Positions 1 to 6,016 of a stretch of DNA of 7,927 nucleotides are shown piece after piece. The stretch is from JBBRLA01 sp038231615 (lineage in GTDB: Bacteria; Myxococcota_A; Polyangia; Palsa-1104; JAEUJZ01): NCBI GenBank assembly GCA_038231615.1, contig JBBRLA010000400.1, positions 1 through 7,927 on the forward strand, written 5' to 3'. The notes beneath the pieces are model-generated. The model was not told where the DNA came from, did no database searches, and saw only the letters and a program-made list of their open reading frames with translations. The position numbers were made by a program, and so were the translations under genes. Each line of letters starts with the position of its first letter. Position 1 is the stretch's first letter.

Positions 1-522
1 CCGCTTCCTGTCCGCCCGGTCGAGCACCTTCTCCGAGTCCAACCCCGTCGGGTTGGCCAGCCAGTCGAGCGCGCTGGAGGTATCCCGGATGTACTGCGCC
101 TGGTCTGCCGGGTCCCGGTACGTCTGCACCACCACGAAGAACCCGTGGTTCGCCAACCGGTAGGCGTAGTCGAAGTACTGCGAACGCTGGATCTGCAGCG
201 CCGGCGAGATCACCACCACTGGGAATGGCGCCCCGGAAGAGGAAGCGGCCAGGGAAAGCCCGTCTTGGCTCGGGCCGAAGATGGTCGCGGCCAGCCGTCC
301 CGTCCCCGCCGGGACCGGGATGCTGATGTCGAAGTGGATGGTGTTGTGCCGGCCCTCCTGCCCGGGGTCCTCTGCGCACGCCGGCCGCAGGTCCGCCCCG
401 CCTCCGTCCGCGGCACGCCGGGTCAAAGAGGCCGTCTTGCCACAGCCCGCCGAAAGAACCAACAACCCCAGGGTCGCGATCATCGAGTACCGGGGGCACC
501 GATGGGCGCCGGTTGCGTACAT
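1..522 (-). CDS. Alpha/beta-hydrolase-like lipoprotein, N-terminal part (cut by window edge)
   Basis: The reading frame is open from an ATG at 522 to the window edge (174 residues, no stop). A hydrophobic signal segment at residues 14-26 ends in LSAGC with Cys27, which fits a type II (lipoprotein) signal. A Gly/Asp-rich linker follows. Residues of the type FPVVVISPAL, then a Tyr-rich helix, LANHGFFVVVQTY and SSALDWLANP match the first strands and helices of the chlorophyllase/dienelactone-hydrolase/PETase-like alpha/beta hydrolases, so this is probably an outer-membrane-anchored esterase. The nucleophile and the other catalytic residues lie beyond the edge and cannot be checked. The usual SHG oxyanion loop reads SPALQ here. 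I chose the start at 522 because GAGG (529-532) sits 6 nt upstream. ATGs at 540 and a run of four tandem ATGs at 570-559 are in the same frame and remain possible. The lipoprotein call is firmer than the enzyme call. Confidence 0.72.
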   Translation of the reverse strand, partial: MYATGAHRCPRYSMIATLGLLVLSAGCGKTASLTRRAADGGGADLRPACAEDPGQEGRHNTIHFDISIPVPAGTGRLAATIFGPSQDGLSLAASSSGAPFPVVVISPALQIQRSQYFDYAYRLANHGFFVVVQTYRDPADQAQYIRDTSSALDWLANPTGLDSEKVLDRADRKR

Positions 523-543
523 CTCGTACCTCAAATGCATTCC

Positions 544-557
544 TTGTCCTGAGACAA
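544..557. promoter_or_regulatory. Small dyad upstream of the hydrolase lipoprotein gene
   Basis: TTGTC-CTGA-GACAA is a perfect 5-bp inverted repeat with a 4-nt spacer. It lies 12 nt upstream of the GAGG ribosome-binding site of the minus-strand lipoprotein gene. It could be an operator or a small mRNA hairpin. It would be coding if translation really starts at the ATG run at 570. No matching known operator is recognised. Confidence 0.2.
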
Positions 558-617
558 CCATCATCATCATTGCGCGACCGTCGGCGTCTGTCCATTGATC
601 GCCTTGGCTCTGCTGAT

Positions 618-636
618 GGGGGAGGGGGGAGGAAGG
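618..636 (-). terminator. Pyrimidine-rich tract after speA, possible Rho-loading region
   Basis: This is an uninterrupted 19-nt purine run on the plus strand, so the minus-strand transcript reads as C-rich and G-free. It starts about 28 nt after the speA stop codon. C-rich, G-poor RNA is the known preference of Rho. I saw no intrinsic hairpin plus U-tract between speA and the downstream lipoprotein gene. Rho-dependent termination here is inference. Confidence 0.2.
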
Positions 637-664
637 CCGAGGTAGGCGGGAAGCCCGGGGGCGC

Positions 665-2593
665 TCAGTCACGCTCGAGGTAGGTGTAGCCCGAGAGGCC
701 CTGCTCGTAGACCCGCAGGAGGGTGCGTGTCTCCTCCAGGGTCATGCGCCGGTTGCGCAAGGCGACCTCGGCGGCGCGGCGGATGCGGGTGGTCAGATCC
801 TCCCGGGAGTGACCGACGTACTTCAGTACGTCGGTCACCGTGTCTCCCACCACCACATGCTCGATGTGGTATCCGCCGCCGGGGGCGGTGACCACGTGGA
901 CCGTGTTGGTGTCGCCGAAGAGGTTGTGCAGGTCTCCCAGGATCTCCTGGTACGCCCCGACCATGAAGATGCCGATGTAGTAGTCGTCCCCGGTCAGGGG
1001 GTGCATCTCGATGACGTTCTTCACATCGCGGGGATCGATGAACTGGTCGATTTTCCCATCGCTGTCACAGGTGATGTCCGCCAGCACCGCGGCCCGCGCC
1101 GGCTCCTCGTTCAGCCGGTGGATCGGCATGATCGGAAAGAGCTGATCCACCGCCCAGCTATCGGGCACGGATTGGAACATCGAGAAGTTGCAGAAGTACG
1201 TGTCCGAGAGCGCCCGCTCCAGCCCCTGCAGGTCCTCGGGTACGTGCTGCATCTCCTTGGTCATGCGCAGCACCCGCTGGCAGATGGCCCAGAAGATGTC
1301 CTCGGCGATCACCCGCTGCTCCAGGGACATGTGGCCCAAGGCGAAGAGCGTCAGGCACTCGTCCTTGTATTCGATGGCGTCGTGGTAGGCCTCCAGGAAG
1401 TTTTTCCGGGTCACGTCCCGAAAGGTCTCCCACAGGTGCCGCACCACCGGGGCCGCGTCCGGTTCGAGTTGCTCGGGGACCTTGCCCACGTCAAATTCGC
1501 TGACCCCCAGCACGTCCACCACCAGCATGGCGTGGTGCGCCGAGATGGCCCGCCCCGACTCCGAGACGATGATCGGATGGTCGATCTTGGCCTCGTCGCA
1601 AAGCTCCATCAGGCTGTAGACCACGTCGTTGGCGTACTCCTGCATCGAATAGTTCATCGACGAACTGAAGTTGGTTTGCGAGCCGTCGTAGTCCACCCCC
1701 AGTCCGCCGCCGACGTCCAGGTAGCGCAGCGGGGCACCGGCCTTGGACAGTTCGATGAAAAAGCGCCCGGCCTCCCGCATGGCCATCTTGATCGACCGGA
1801 TGGCCGAGATCTGGCTGCCCAGGTGGAAGTGCAGGAGTTCGAAGCTTTCCAGCAGGTCGTTTTCCTTCAAGAACTTCATCGCTTCCAGCATCTCCCGGGA
1901 AGAGAGGCCGAACTTCGATCGATCGCCCCCCGATGCCTCCCAGCGCCCCGATCCCCGGGTGGAGAGCTTGGCCCGGATGCCGATGCGCGGCCGGACCCCG
2001 GTGGTCTTGGCGATGGTCGCGATCAGCGGCAGTTCGCTGAACTTCTCCACCACCAGGATCACCGTGCGCCCCAGCTTCGAGGCCAGGAGCGCCGATTCGA
2101 CGTACTCCTCGTCCTTGTAGCCGTTGCAGATGATGAGGCCCTCCTCATCCTCCATCAGGGCGATGACCGCCAGCAGTTCGGGCTTGCTGCCGGCTTCCAG
2201 GCCGAAGTGGTAGGGGCGCCCGTACTGGGCGATCTGCTCGACCACGTAGCGGTCCTGGTTGACCTTGATCGGGTAGACCCCCTGGTAGATCCCCTTGTAG
2301 CCGTACTCGGTGATCGCGGTGCGAAACGCCTCGTTCAGCTCGACGATCCGCGTCTTGAGGATCTCGGGGAAGCGGATGAGCAGGGGCAGCCCGATGCCGC
2401 GCTTGCGCACCTCATCGACCAGCTCTTTCAGATCGATGGTGCCGCTGCCGTCGGGGGAAGGTCCCGCAGGGTGGGCGATGACGTTGCCGGTCTCGCTGAT
2501 GTCGAAGTATTTGCCCCCCCACTGGCGGACGGCGTAGGTCTCCCTGGAATCAGCGACCGACCAGCGGCGCGGGATCGTGCCCACGGAATGCAT
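665..2593 (-). CDS. speA: Biosynthetic arginine decarboxylase (PLP-dependent)
   Basis: This protein decarboxylates L-arginine to agmatine, the first step of the agmatine route to putrescine and spermidine. The 642 residues match the usual SpeA length (about 630-660). In order I see the N-terminal WSVADS...YAVRQWGG, typical of SpeA, and the PLP-lysine motif YPIKVNQ with Lys110. HFHLGSQ follows at 255-261, then the glycine-rich phosphate loop DVGGGLGVDYDGS at 293-305 and SESGR at 344-348. The C-terminal ADITCDSDGKID carries the expected active-site Cys509, and GAYQEILGDLHNLFGD follows at 546-561. This fold-III decarboxylase family has the barrel first and the beta domain last. The ATG at 2593 is preceded by AAGGAG (2605-2610), spaced 11 nt. 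The frame stays open 34 codons further upstream to 2695, but that stretch is not SpeA-like and was left out. It is divergent from a GntR regulator 200 bp away. Confidence 0.97.
   Translation of the reverse strand: MHSVGTIPRRWSVADSRETYAVRQWGGKYFDISETGNVIAHPAGPSPDGSGTIDLKELVDEVRKRGIGLPLLIRFPEILKTRIVELNEAFRTAITEYGYKGIYQGVYPIKVNQDRYVVEQIAQYGRPYHFGLEAGSKPELLAVIALMEDEEGLIICNGYKDEEYVESALLASKLGRTVILVVEKFSELPLIATIAKTTGVRPRIGIRAKLSTRGSGRWEASGGDRSKFGLSSREMLEAMKFLKENDLLESFELLHFHLGSQISAIRSIKMAMREAGRFFIELSKAGAPLRYLDVGGGLGVDYDGSQTNFSSSMNYSMQEYANDVVYSLMELCDEAKIDHPIIVSESGRAISAHHAMLVVDVLGVSEFDVGKVPEQLEPDAAPVVRHLWETFRDVTRKNFLEAYHDAIEYKDECLTLFALGHMSLEQRVIAEDIFWAICQRVLRMTKEMQHVPEDLQGLERALSDTYFCNFSMFQSVPDSWAVDQLFPIMPIHRLNEEPARAAVLADITCDSDGKIDQFIDPRDVKNVIEMHPLTGDDYYIGIFMVGAYQEILGDLHNLFGDTNTVHVVTAPGGGYHIEHVVVGDTVTDVLKYVGHSREDLTTRIRRAAEVALRNRRMTLEETRTLLRVYEQGLSGYTYLERD
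809..838. repeat. Perfect 13-bp inverted repeat with 4-nt loop inside speA
   Basis: The arms are GTGACCGACGTAC (809-821) and its exact reverse complement (826-838), separated by TTCA. The element lies inside speA and encodes VTDVLKYVGH, about residues 586-595. As RNA on the minus strand it would form a strong 13-bp hairpin roughly 145 nt before the stop codon. No second copy was noticed in the window, so it may be a single local structure rather than a dispersed repeat. Confidence 0.9.
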
Positions 2594-2745
2594 CGTTGTT
2601 GGAACTCCTTGCGGTGCTTCGGGTGAAAGGATGTACCCGGGCCGGGCCCAGGGTTTCAAAGGGGGGAGGATCCACACCTGGGACACCTCAGGCAATGAAA
2701 AAATGCGCCAGAGTCGCTGACCGCCTCGGCGGAACCCATGAAGAT

Positions 2746-2774
2746 TTTGTAGGCTCTGGTTTTTGTCGGACCAA
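2746..2774 (-). promoter_or_regulatory. Possible sigma-70 promoter for speA
   Basis: On the minus strand TTGGTC (2774-2769), a 17-nt spacer and TACAAA (2751-2746) form a weak sigma-70-like pair (3/6 and 4/6 to consensus) with ideal spacing. Transcription would start near 2739, giving a leader of about 145 nt before the speA ATG. The -35 box lies within the operator-like sequence at 2760-2776, so a bound regulator could block it. This is a pattern match only. Confidence 0.3.
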
Positions 2775-2776
2775 TT
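2760..2776. promoter_or_regulatory. Candidate operator for the GntR/FadR-family regulator
   Basis: The site reads TTTTTGT-CGG-ACCAATT. Compared with the known PdhR-type operator AATTGGTNNNACCAATT, the right arm matches 7 of 7 and the left arm 4 of 7, with the correct 3-bp centre. It ends 17 nt before the start codon of the FadR-subfamily gene at 2794, the usual position for autoregulation. It also overlaps a possible speA -35 box. Binding is inferred from sequence similarity alone. Confidence 0.45.
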
Positions 2777-2793
2777 GGCTACCCTGCGAGCGC

Positions 2794-3546
2794 ATGCTGA
2801 AACCGATCGGCAAACAGAGAGTCGCTGAAGAAATCGTCCACCAGCTTCGCGGATTGATTCTGCGCGGCCACTACGCCACAGGCGACAAGCTGCCTCCAGA
2901 GCGCAAGCTCGCGGAAGAGCTGGGCGTCAACCGGGCGTCGCTGCGGGAGGCCATCAAGTCCCTGGAGCAGATGGGCCTGGTCAAGACCCGACAGGGAGAC
3001 GGCACCCGAGTGCTGGACTTCATGCAGACCGCGGGCATGGAGCTGGTATCGCACCTGGTCGTCGGCTCCGGGGACGGCATCCCGAGTCTGGACGTGCTGG
3101 ACGACGTGCTGGAGTTCCGCCGCATCTTCGCCCGGGACGTCGCCCGCCTGGCGGCGCAGAAGGGCAAGCCGGCCGACATCGAACGGCTGGAACAGGTCGC
3201 CCTGAGGGCAGACGATCCGGCGCTGACCCATGAGGAGCTGCTGAAGATCGACTTCGAGTTTTACCTGGAACTCACCCGGGCGGCGAACAACCGGGTGTTT
3301 CAGCTTCTCATCAACACCATCCGGGCCGCGGTGCTCTCCCATGCGCAGTTCTTCGCGCAGATCAGCGAGCAGCCCGCGGCGATCCGCAAGCACCACCGGG
3401 AGGTCATCAAGGCGGTGCGCGAGCGGGACGCGGACAAGGCGGCGCAGGCGGTGGACCAGTATCTGAGCAAGGGGCAACAGATGCTCAGTTCGCTCTTCCA
3501 GATGCCGCCTCTGGCCGCCGCCGCGGGCAGCGGAAACGGCGCCTGA
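2794..3546 (+). CDS. GntR-family transcriptional regulator, FadR subfamily (FCD domain)
   Basis: This is a predicted DNA-binding regulator of 250 residues, the normal size for the FadR subfamily. The winged helix-turn-helix spans about residues 8-74, with the typical GDKLPPERKLAEELGVNRASLREAIKSL (split here as GDKLPPERKLAEEL and GVNRASLREAIKSL) and the wing GLVKTRQGDGTRV. An all-helical FCD ligand-binding domain follows at about 105-232. In it Asp153 and His201 sit at usual metal-ligand positions, but the expected His of the DxxFH motif is Tyr157, so metal binding may be altered or absent. The ligand is not predictable; relatives sense lactate, pyruvate, fatty acyl-CoA or sugar acids. The ATG at 2794 starts homology, but its ribosome-binding site is weak. 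A longer open frame back to 2596 is not family-like. A PdhR-like operator lies just upstream, suggesting autoregulation. Confidence 0.93.
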   Translation: MLKPIGKQRVAEEIVHQLRGLILRGHYATGDKLPPERKLAEELGVNRASLREAIKSLEQMGLVKTRQGDGTRVLDFMQTAGMELVSHLVVGSGDGIPSLDVLDDVLEFRRIFARDVARLAAQKGKPADIERLEQVALRADDPALTHEELLKIDFEFYLELTRAANNRVFQLLINTIRAAVLSHAQFFAQISEQPAAIRKHHREVIKAVRERDADKAAQAVDQYLSKGQQMLSSLFQMPPLAAAAGSGNGA

Positions 3547-3626
3547 CGAGTCAGAAAAGCAGACCCTTTCCACAAATCGTGCGTCCGACGCTTGCGTGCG
3601 GTCGCGTCTACAAGAATGATGGGCCC

Positions 3627-4120
3627 ATGGGTGCGCTTTTCGATTACATGCGCCGGACGACGACGACCGCCGCGAGGCGGGCGGGGCCCATCCTTTGGGG
3701 TGCTGCGCTCTTCCTGTCCTGTGGCCAGACCCCGCCGCCGCCGGGCCTTATCGGGACCAGCAGTGACCTGTGCCTTTTCCCTCGCGCCTGTTACCAGAAA
3801 AAGGGCCAGGGAATGTGTACGTGCAAGGACGCCAGCCTTACCGCGTGCCGGGTGTTCTTCCCTCCTCAGGGGGTCATAGGTCTTCCGGACGACCTGCCCG
3901 CGCGAGACAATCCCGGGGTCATCTGCCTGCCCACACTAGCCTATCCAGATGTACAGTGTGTGATTCCTGAGGGCGTTTGTCCCCCCACACCCCAGGAAGA
4001 CGCGGGGGTGCCGGACGCCGGCGCAGAGGATGGCGGAGTGCGCGATAGCGGGGTGCCAAGGGATGATGGCGGCGATGCCGGTGTGCCTGATGGGGGAAGA
4101 TCCCGAACGACGGCGGGTAA
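3627..4120 (+). CDS. Cys-rich lipoprotein with Asp/Gly-rich tail, unknown function, apparent frameshift near 3' end
   Basis: I do not recognise a family. The N-terminus (from ATG 3627, or ATG 3648) has an Arg-rich n-region, a hydrophobic stretch and LFLSC with lipid Cys32, so it is probably a lipoprotein. The mature part has eight further Cys residues (for example in MCTCKDASLTAC), fitting disulfides in an exported protein. It ends in a low-complexity tail built from PDAG/EDGG/DSG units. Read literally, the frame continues to a stop at 4386-4388. From about 4098 that extension turns Arg/Gly-rich and runs 257 nt antisense to the convergent protease gene. One extra base at the G5 tract (4092-4096) would instead give DGGKIPNDGG and a TAA at 4118-4120, 11 nt before the end of the protease gene. 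I therefore give 4120 as the likely true end. An upstream GTG at 3579 is also in frame. The downstream neighbour is convergent. Confidence 0.6.
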
Positions 4121-4131
4121 CACCGCCTCTG

Positions 4132-5019
4132 TCAGTACACCAGCAGGCGATTCAGGTGGACGCGCTCCCACTGCTGGGCCCGTTCGAATTCGTCGAAGAG
4201 GCGCTCTTCCGCCAGGAAAGACGGGGTGTGGAACTGGCGCCGGCCATCCACCACAGGGATGTCGTGCTTCTGGTGAAGCATCTCGTGGTAGACGATCCAG
4301 GCGACGAAGTAGCGCGGCACGAAGGGCCGGTCCAGTGACGGGTGAATGCGGACCAGGCGATCTTCCACCGAGTAGGACCCCATCTTGATGGAGTTCCGCC
4401 GCCTTCGCCGCGCCCCAGGCTGCGCCCGCTGCCCCCAGGTGATTCTGGCGTCGATGGTCCCGTTGAAGTACCGCTGGTTCAGCTCGTCGTAGAGTTCCTG
4501 CAGATCGTGAAGCTCGCCCTGGGTCTCCAGGGCCAAGGACGCGCTGCGGGACGGCCGCGCCCGGCGGATCTTGGACTGGTTGGCATCGATGTAGGACCCG
4601 AGCAACGAGGATGCCTCCCGATCGTTATCGGTGACGTAGCGGCCCAGGGCGATGACGATCTCCGGCCCGGCATCGAGGAACATGTGGTGGAGGCGGAGCC
4701 GGAAGAGCCCCTTCTCCCGTTTCACCGAGATCATGGTGTAGCGGTTGTCGGTCAGGGTCAGCGCCAGACGGCTGGCGGGCAAATGGATGGCGATCCCACA
4801 TTCGAGCTGCTCCCGGGCGGCCTCATCCAGGTCCGAAGTGGGAGAAACCGATCGCGGAAGGGCCGGCTTGACCGGGCTGGGTTGGGATGGCGCCTCGACG
4901 ATCTCGCCGTTGTCGAAGAGCAGGCATTCGCTGCCCGGCCGCGACCGGGCAAATCTTGGAACCGCGGAAGAACCGGGGTCAGCTTCCAGCGAGTTCTCGG
5001 TCTGTTTAATACGGGCCAC
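4132..5019 (-). CDS. SprT-like zinc metalloprotease domain protein
   Basis: This is a 295-residue predicted zinc metalloprotease. The C-terminal SprT-like domain (about 172-285) has LQELYDELNQRYFNG at its start, the basic GARRRRRNSIKMGSY, VRIHPSLD, and the zinc/catalytic motif HEMLH at 245-249, with a candidate third ligand His264 in FHTPSF. The zinc-ribbon Cys of classical SprT is absent. An N-terminal region (residues 1-60) is Pro/Ser-rich and probably disordered. Residues 75-150 form a second block ending in RLRLHHMFLDAGPEIVIALGRYV (split as RLRLHHMFLDAG and PEIVIALGRYV) that precedes the protease. The substrate is unknown; Spartan/SprT relatives act on DNA-protein crosslinks, but that role is only inference here. 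No signal peptide is seen, so it is probably cytoplasmic. The GTG at 5019 is chosen because GGAGG (5025-5029) lies 5 nt upstream. An in-frame ATG at 5094 has no such site. Confidence 0.85.
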   Translation of the reverse strand: MARIKQTENSLEADPGSSAVPRFARSRPGSECLLFDNGEIVEAPSQPSPVKPALPRSVSPTSDLDEAAREQLECGIAIHLPASRLALTLTDNRYTMISVKREKGLFRLRLHHMFLDAGPEIVIALGRYVTDNDREASSLLGSYIDANQSKIRRARPSRSASLALETQGELHDLQELYDELNQRYFNGTIDARITWGQRAQPGARRRRRNSIKMGSYSVEDRLVRIHPSLDRPFVPRYFVAWIVYHEMLHQKHDIPVVDGRRQFHTPSFLAEERLFDEFERAQQWERVHLNRLLVY

Positions 5020-5069
5020 GCACACCTCCGATAGCGAAAAAATATGAAAATTCAAAACTTTCCCGTGGC

Positions 5070-5087
5070 TCGCGGGGCTGCCCGCGA
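5070..5087 (-). promoter_or_regulatory. Leader hairpin upstream of the SprT-like gene
   Basis: TCGCGGG and CCCGCGA form a perfect 7-bp stem with a 4-nt loop, 50 nt before the GTG start. If transcription starts from the promoter at 5097-5125, the hairpin would be at the very 5' end of the mRNA, where it could stabilise the transcript. The following T-rich stretch begins only after about 11 nt, so it is not a standard intrinsic terminator. Confidence 0.4.
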
Positions 5088-5096
5088 CATTCAAGA

Positions 5097-5125
5097 AGTA
5101 TATCGGGCACTGTTCCGCGGCGCAA
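5097..5125 (-). promoter_or_regulatory. Possible sigma-70 promoter for the SprT-like gene (proximal)
   Basis: On the minus strand TTGCGC (5125-5120), a 17-nt spacer and TATACT (5102-5097) match consensus at 3/6 and 5/6 with ideal spacing. Transcription would begin near 5090, giving a leader of about 70 nt that starts with the 5070-5087 hairpin. Confidence 0.4.
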
Positions 5126-5183
5126 TTTTACCGTTCCTCCGGTTCGCTGACGCTTTGTGGCCATCACGTAGGGGCATGTGGCA

Positions 5184-5211
5184 GTTGTAACCCGCCATGG
5201 AACGGTGTCAA
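5184..5211 (-). promoter_or_regulatory. Possible sigma-70 promoter for the SprT-like gene (distal)
   Basis: On the minus strand a perfect TTGACA -35 box (5211-5206), a 16-nt spacer and TACAAC (5189-5184, 4/6) form a second candidate. It would give a leader of about 155 nt. A perfect TTGACA in such GC-rich DNA is notable, but the -10 is weak. Confidence 0.35.
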
Positions 5212-5284
5212 TCTTTCTGCTTTTCGCCCCCCTTCCGACAGGCTCTTTTGGGCCCTTTTGCCGTCTGAGATCGCTGGGGAAGGG

Positions 5285-5308
5285 AGGGCCGGGTCGGCAG
5301 TCGGCCCT
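5285..5308 (-). terminator. Terminator-like hairpin after lolA
   Basis: AGGGCCG and CGGCCCT form a perfect 7-bp GC-rich stem with a 10-nt loop, starting 12 nt after the lolA stop codon on the minus strand. The RNA that follows is pyrimidine-rich (CCCUUCCCC) but lacks a U-tract. It may protect the 3' end or help termination rather than act as a classical intrinsic terminator. Confidence 0.35.
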
Positions 5309-5320
5309 GAAATCAAGAGC

Positions 5321-6016
5321 TTACGGTTGAAAGGCATCCCGCGGCAGGGCTAGGTTGCGCTCCATGTGGGAAAAGACGATCTCTTTTTCGTCTCCGTTCC
5401 GCTCCAGGAGAAGCAGGCTCTTCAACAGCAGGTTGGCGCCATCCAGCCGGAGTTCGACGCGAGAGAAAGCTTTTCCCAGGGGGGCGCCTACCCGGGGGAC
5501 CAGCAGCAGGCGTGGCGCCGCCCCGGTCCCCGCCGACGAGATGCCATAGTCAGCCTGTGCCCGGCGGAGGGACCCGTTGCCCAACCAGAGTTCCAGCTCG
5601 TCGAAGATGGCGTGCACGGTGGGGTCTTTCTCCGTGTCGAAGACCTGCGTCGGACGCCCGGGCAGCTTCAGGAAGGCCTGCTTCCCGGTCAAAAGCAGCG
5701 TCGAGGGGTCGGGGGCCAGATAGTCCCAGCGCAGCCGGGACAGGGTCTCGCGCTGCCCGCGTTCGAAGACGAACTTCCCAGAGGTGATGAGTTCCTGCTT
5801 GAAGAGCTTGATGTGGTTGTGCTGCACGAACTCGGCGGAAAGGGTGCGCAGATCTTTCTGCGTCCCGTCCAGGCGATCGATGAGCTGCGCGACAAGAGGT
5901 GCCGACGGAGGGCCCGCCTTATTATCCTTGGCGTGGACCACGCCGCCATACAGGCAGGCGCCCAGCGCCCAGAGCCAAAGCATGACCCGGACCTTGGGCG
6001 CCTCCCGCCGGCTCAC
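5321..6016 (-). CDS. LolA-family outer-membrane lipoprotein carrier-like protein
   Basis: This is a predicted exported protein of 231 residues (LolA is about 200). The N-terminus has basic residues, a hydrophobic segment (about 12-27) and VHA|KD as a likely signal peptidase I site. The mature part shows the LolA-like LRTLSAEFVQHNH, GKFVFERG, LSRLRWDYLAPDPSTLL and FDTEKDPTV, the half-barrel fold that binds acyl chains. LolA proper shuttles lipoproteins across the periplasm. The placement directly after an acyl carrier protein gene instead suggests a pathway-specific carrier, as in aryl-polyene clusters (inference). The GTG start at 6016 overlaps the acp stop codon as GTGA, which implies translational coupling. 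An ATG at 5983 with AAGG 8 nt upstream is a real alternative but leaves the signal peptide without positive charge. LGAC at residues 18-21 is a weak lipobox alternative. Confidence 0.82.
   Translation of the reverse strand: MSRREAPKVRVMLWLWALGACLYGGVVHAKDNKAGPPSAPLVAQLIDRLDGTQKDLRTLSAEFVQHNHIKLFKQELITSGKFVFERGQRETLSRLRWDYLAPDPSTLLLTGKQAFLKLPGRPTQVFDTEKDPTVHAIFDELELWLGNGSLRRAQADYGISSAGTGAAPRLLLVPRVGAPLGKAFSRVELRLDGANLLLKSLLLLERNGDEKEIVFSHMERNLALPRDAFQP

Larger units (their letters stand above)
5020..5320. other. 301-bp intergenic region between the protease gene and lolA
   Basis: No credible gene is seen on either strand. The region holds the GGAGG ribosome-binding site of the protease gene, AT-rich patches near 5031-5060, a leader hairpin, two possible minus-strand promoters and a hairpin just after the lolA stop codon. 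It separates the fabG-acp-lolA operon from the protease gene, so the two are probably transcribed separately. Confidence 0.6.

Noticed and set aside
39..56. CCAACCC-CGTC-GGGTTGG hairpin near the left edge
   Set aside because: A 7-bp stem inside the hydrolase coding region with no T-tract and no other copy seen; likely chance in GC-rich coding DNA.
618..660. Possible G-quadruplex on the plus strand
   Set aside because: There are two long G-runs, but the next GGG is about 18 nt away, so the four-run, short-loop pattern is not met.
809..2626. A 605-residue open frame antisense to speA
   Set aside because: It is a mirror of the strongly biased codon use of speA in GC-rich DNA. It shows no recognisable domain, and speA on the other strand is certain.
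2594..2695. 34-codon N-terminal extension of speA
   Set aside because: Family similarity begins after the ATG at 2593, which has a good AAGGAG site. The extension would also overlap the regulator's upstream region.
2721..2732. CCGCC-TC-GGCGG hairpin in the speA-gntR gap
   Set aside because: The 2-nt loop is too tight for a stable 5-bp stem and no T-tract follows directly, so it is not a terminator.
2596..2793. 66-codon N-terminal extension of the GntR regulator
   Set aside because: The winged-helix domain starts right after the ATG at 2794 with normal family length. The extension would cover the operator and the divergent promoter region.
4121..4388. Literal C-terminal extension of the Cys-rich lipoprotein
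   Set aside because: It is Arg/Gly-rich, antisense to the end of the protease gene, and unlike the Asp/Gly tail before it. It is best explained as out-of-frame reading.
5020..5094. 25-codon N-terminal extension of the SprT-like protein from ATG 5094
   Set aside because: It would place the leader hairpin and the GGAGG site inside the coding region. The GTG at 5019 has an ideal ribosome-binding site.
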